From: Lineus longissimus
Lineage: Eukaryota > Nemertea > Pilidiophora > Heteronemertea > Lineidae
NCBI RefSeq assembly: GCF_910592395.1
Contig: NC_088315.1
Coordinates: forward strand, 20,070,219 to 20,130,218
Direction: 5' to 3'
Length of the DNA stretch: 60,000 nt
The translations under genes and the position numbers were made by a program. Below, piece after piece: positions 59,401 through 60,000 of the stretch. The notes under the pieces were generated by a model. It was not told where the DNA came from. It did no database searches and saw only the letters and a program-made list of their open reading frames with translations. Every line of letters starts with the position of its first letter. Position 1 is the stretch's first letter.

Positions 59401-60000
59401 TGATGTAATGTCCAAAGAACATATATACAAGTATTGTGTCACACAAAGGAAAAGATTAGTACTTGACACTACCACAGAACGGCTTAATGCTAATACATGT
59501 AGTTAATTATATGATCGTAAGTTGTAGGTATGAAAAGGTCATTGTCTCTGTTCATAGAAGGTTTGTGTATATTGTTCAGTACAGTCTCAGTTAGTTTTCT
59601 CTTGTACAATAATGTCGTATTTTTCTCACCGCTAAGACTAAGAGAAAATTAACAGAGGCCCTTTTTAAATCTGTTCTGAACCCGACTCTATCGAGAAATG
59701 AAGTTAATTTGAAATCTGAACCGCAAAACTTTGATGCACTTCAACATCGGTTTCCGATTAAACAATTTTAATCCTGACACCGATGTCATTAAGAGCCAAC
59801 CGAGCAAGCATTATCAAAAACCTCTAAACTATAATCCCACAGTGAGACTTCCATGACTTCGCTATTGATTTTAATGATTTTAAGTTTATCGCTATGGTTG
59901 GCGTTGATGGTTTTGCCTTCGGGTTTAACTGATGTTTATATGGAAGAATACCGCAAGCTCTTTGAATATAAATACGTTGACTAGTTGACATTAAAGTTTA
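56481..60000. other. Non-coding or unrecognised
   Basis: A 130-codon frame without an initiating ATG (56852-57244, plus) and smaller frames near 59000-59500 show no recognisable domain. An internal exon cannot be excluded. Confidence 0.4.
58108..58162. repeat. Inverted repeat, 13 perfect pairs
   Basis: TCTATTGGGCATC at 58108-58120 pairs with 58150-58162; weaker pairing continues outward for several bases. Possibly a small foldback relic. Confidence 0.8.

Overview
The window reads as nuclear DNA of an invertebrate animal, most likely a mollusc or another lophotrochozoan. It is AT-rich, has very few genes, and is full of short transposons, SINE-like repeats and minisatellites. Its one clear gene encodes a neuropeptide precursor of the FMRFamide-related (FaRP/FxRIamide) type, with the layout known from lophotrochozoans. 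I recognise no rRNA, CRISPR, operon or other bacterial feature, and no second protein-coding gene. Other long open frames sit in repeats, lie antisense to the neuropeptide gene, lack an ATG, or show no recognisable domain.

The gene lies at 13143-14165 (+). It encodes a 340-residue secretory precursor: a signal peptide, a four-cysteine propeptide segment (CX3C-X11-CX3C), then 17 amidatable peptides that all end in FMRI-Gly (11 NFMRI, 4 ASFMRI, 1 PSFMRI, 1 RFMRI or FMRI). Acidic spacers separate them. No copy ends in the classical RF-amide. A good splice acceptor lies 8 bases before the ATG, and a small intron may lie in the 3' UTR, so the transcript probably has non-coding exons. A TATA-like box at 13053 is an alternative that would need no upstream exon.

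The rest is repeats. 1-13000: a degraded palindromic element (745-1049), dispersed repeat fragments, and a duplicated hairpin unit (4881-5202). 15226-15660: a foldback element. 18393-18816: a palindromic CACTA-like element. 22554-26360: an 82-bp minisatellite of about 45 near-identical units. 27826-28085: a tRNA-derived SINE. 29669-30447: a 41-bp minisatellite of 19 units in two variants. 34854-35097, 42215-42458 and 54122-54544: three copies of one short transposon, each with an exact 9-bp target-site duplication; the third is split by another element. 37851-38587: a 737-bp element with long terminal inverted repeats containing a tRNA-like segment. 40590-51235: several more SINE-like pieces. 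56230-56480: a decayed 61-bp tandem repeat. The remaining sequence holds nothing I can support.

The most novel points are the all-FMRIamide precursor with its cysteine-paired propeptide, and the young 244-bp transposon family defined here by ends and target duplications. All repeat family names below are inferences from terminal structure, because no database search was possible.
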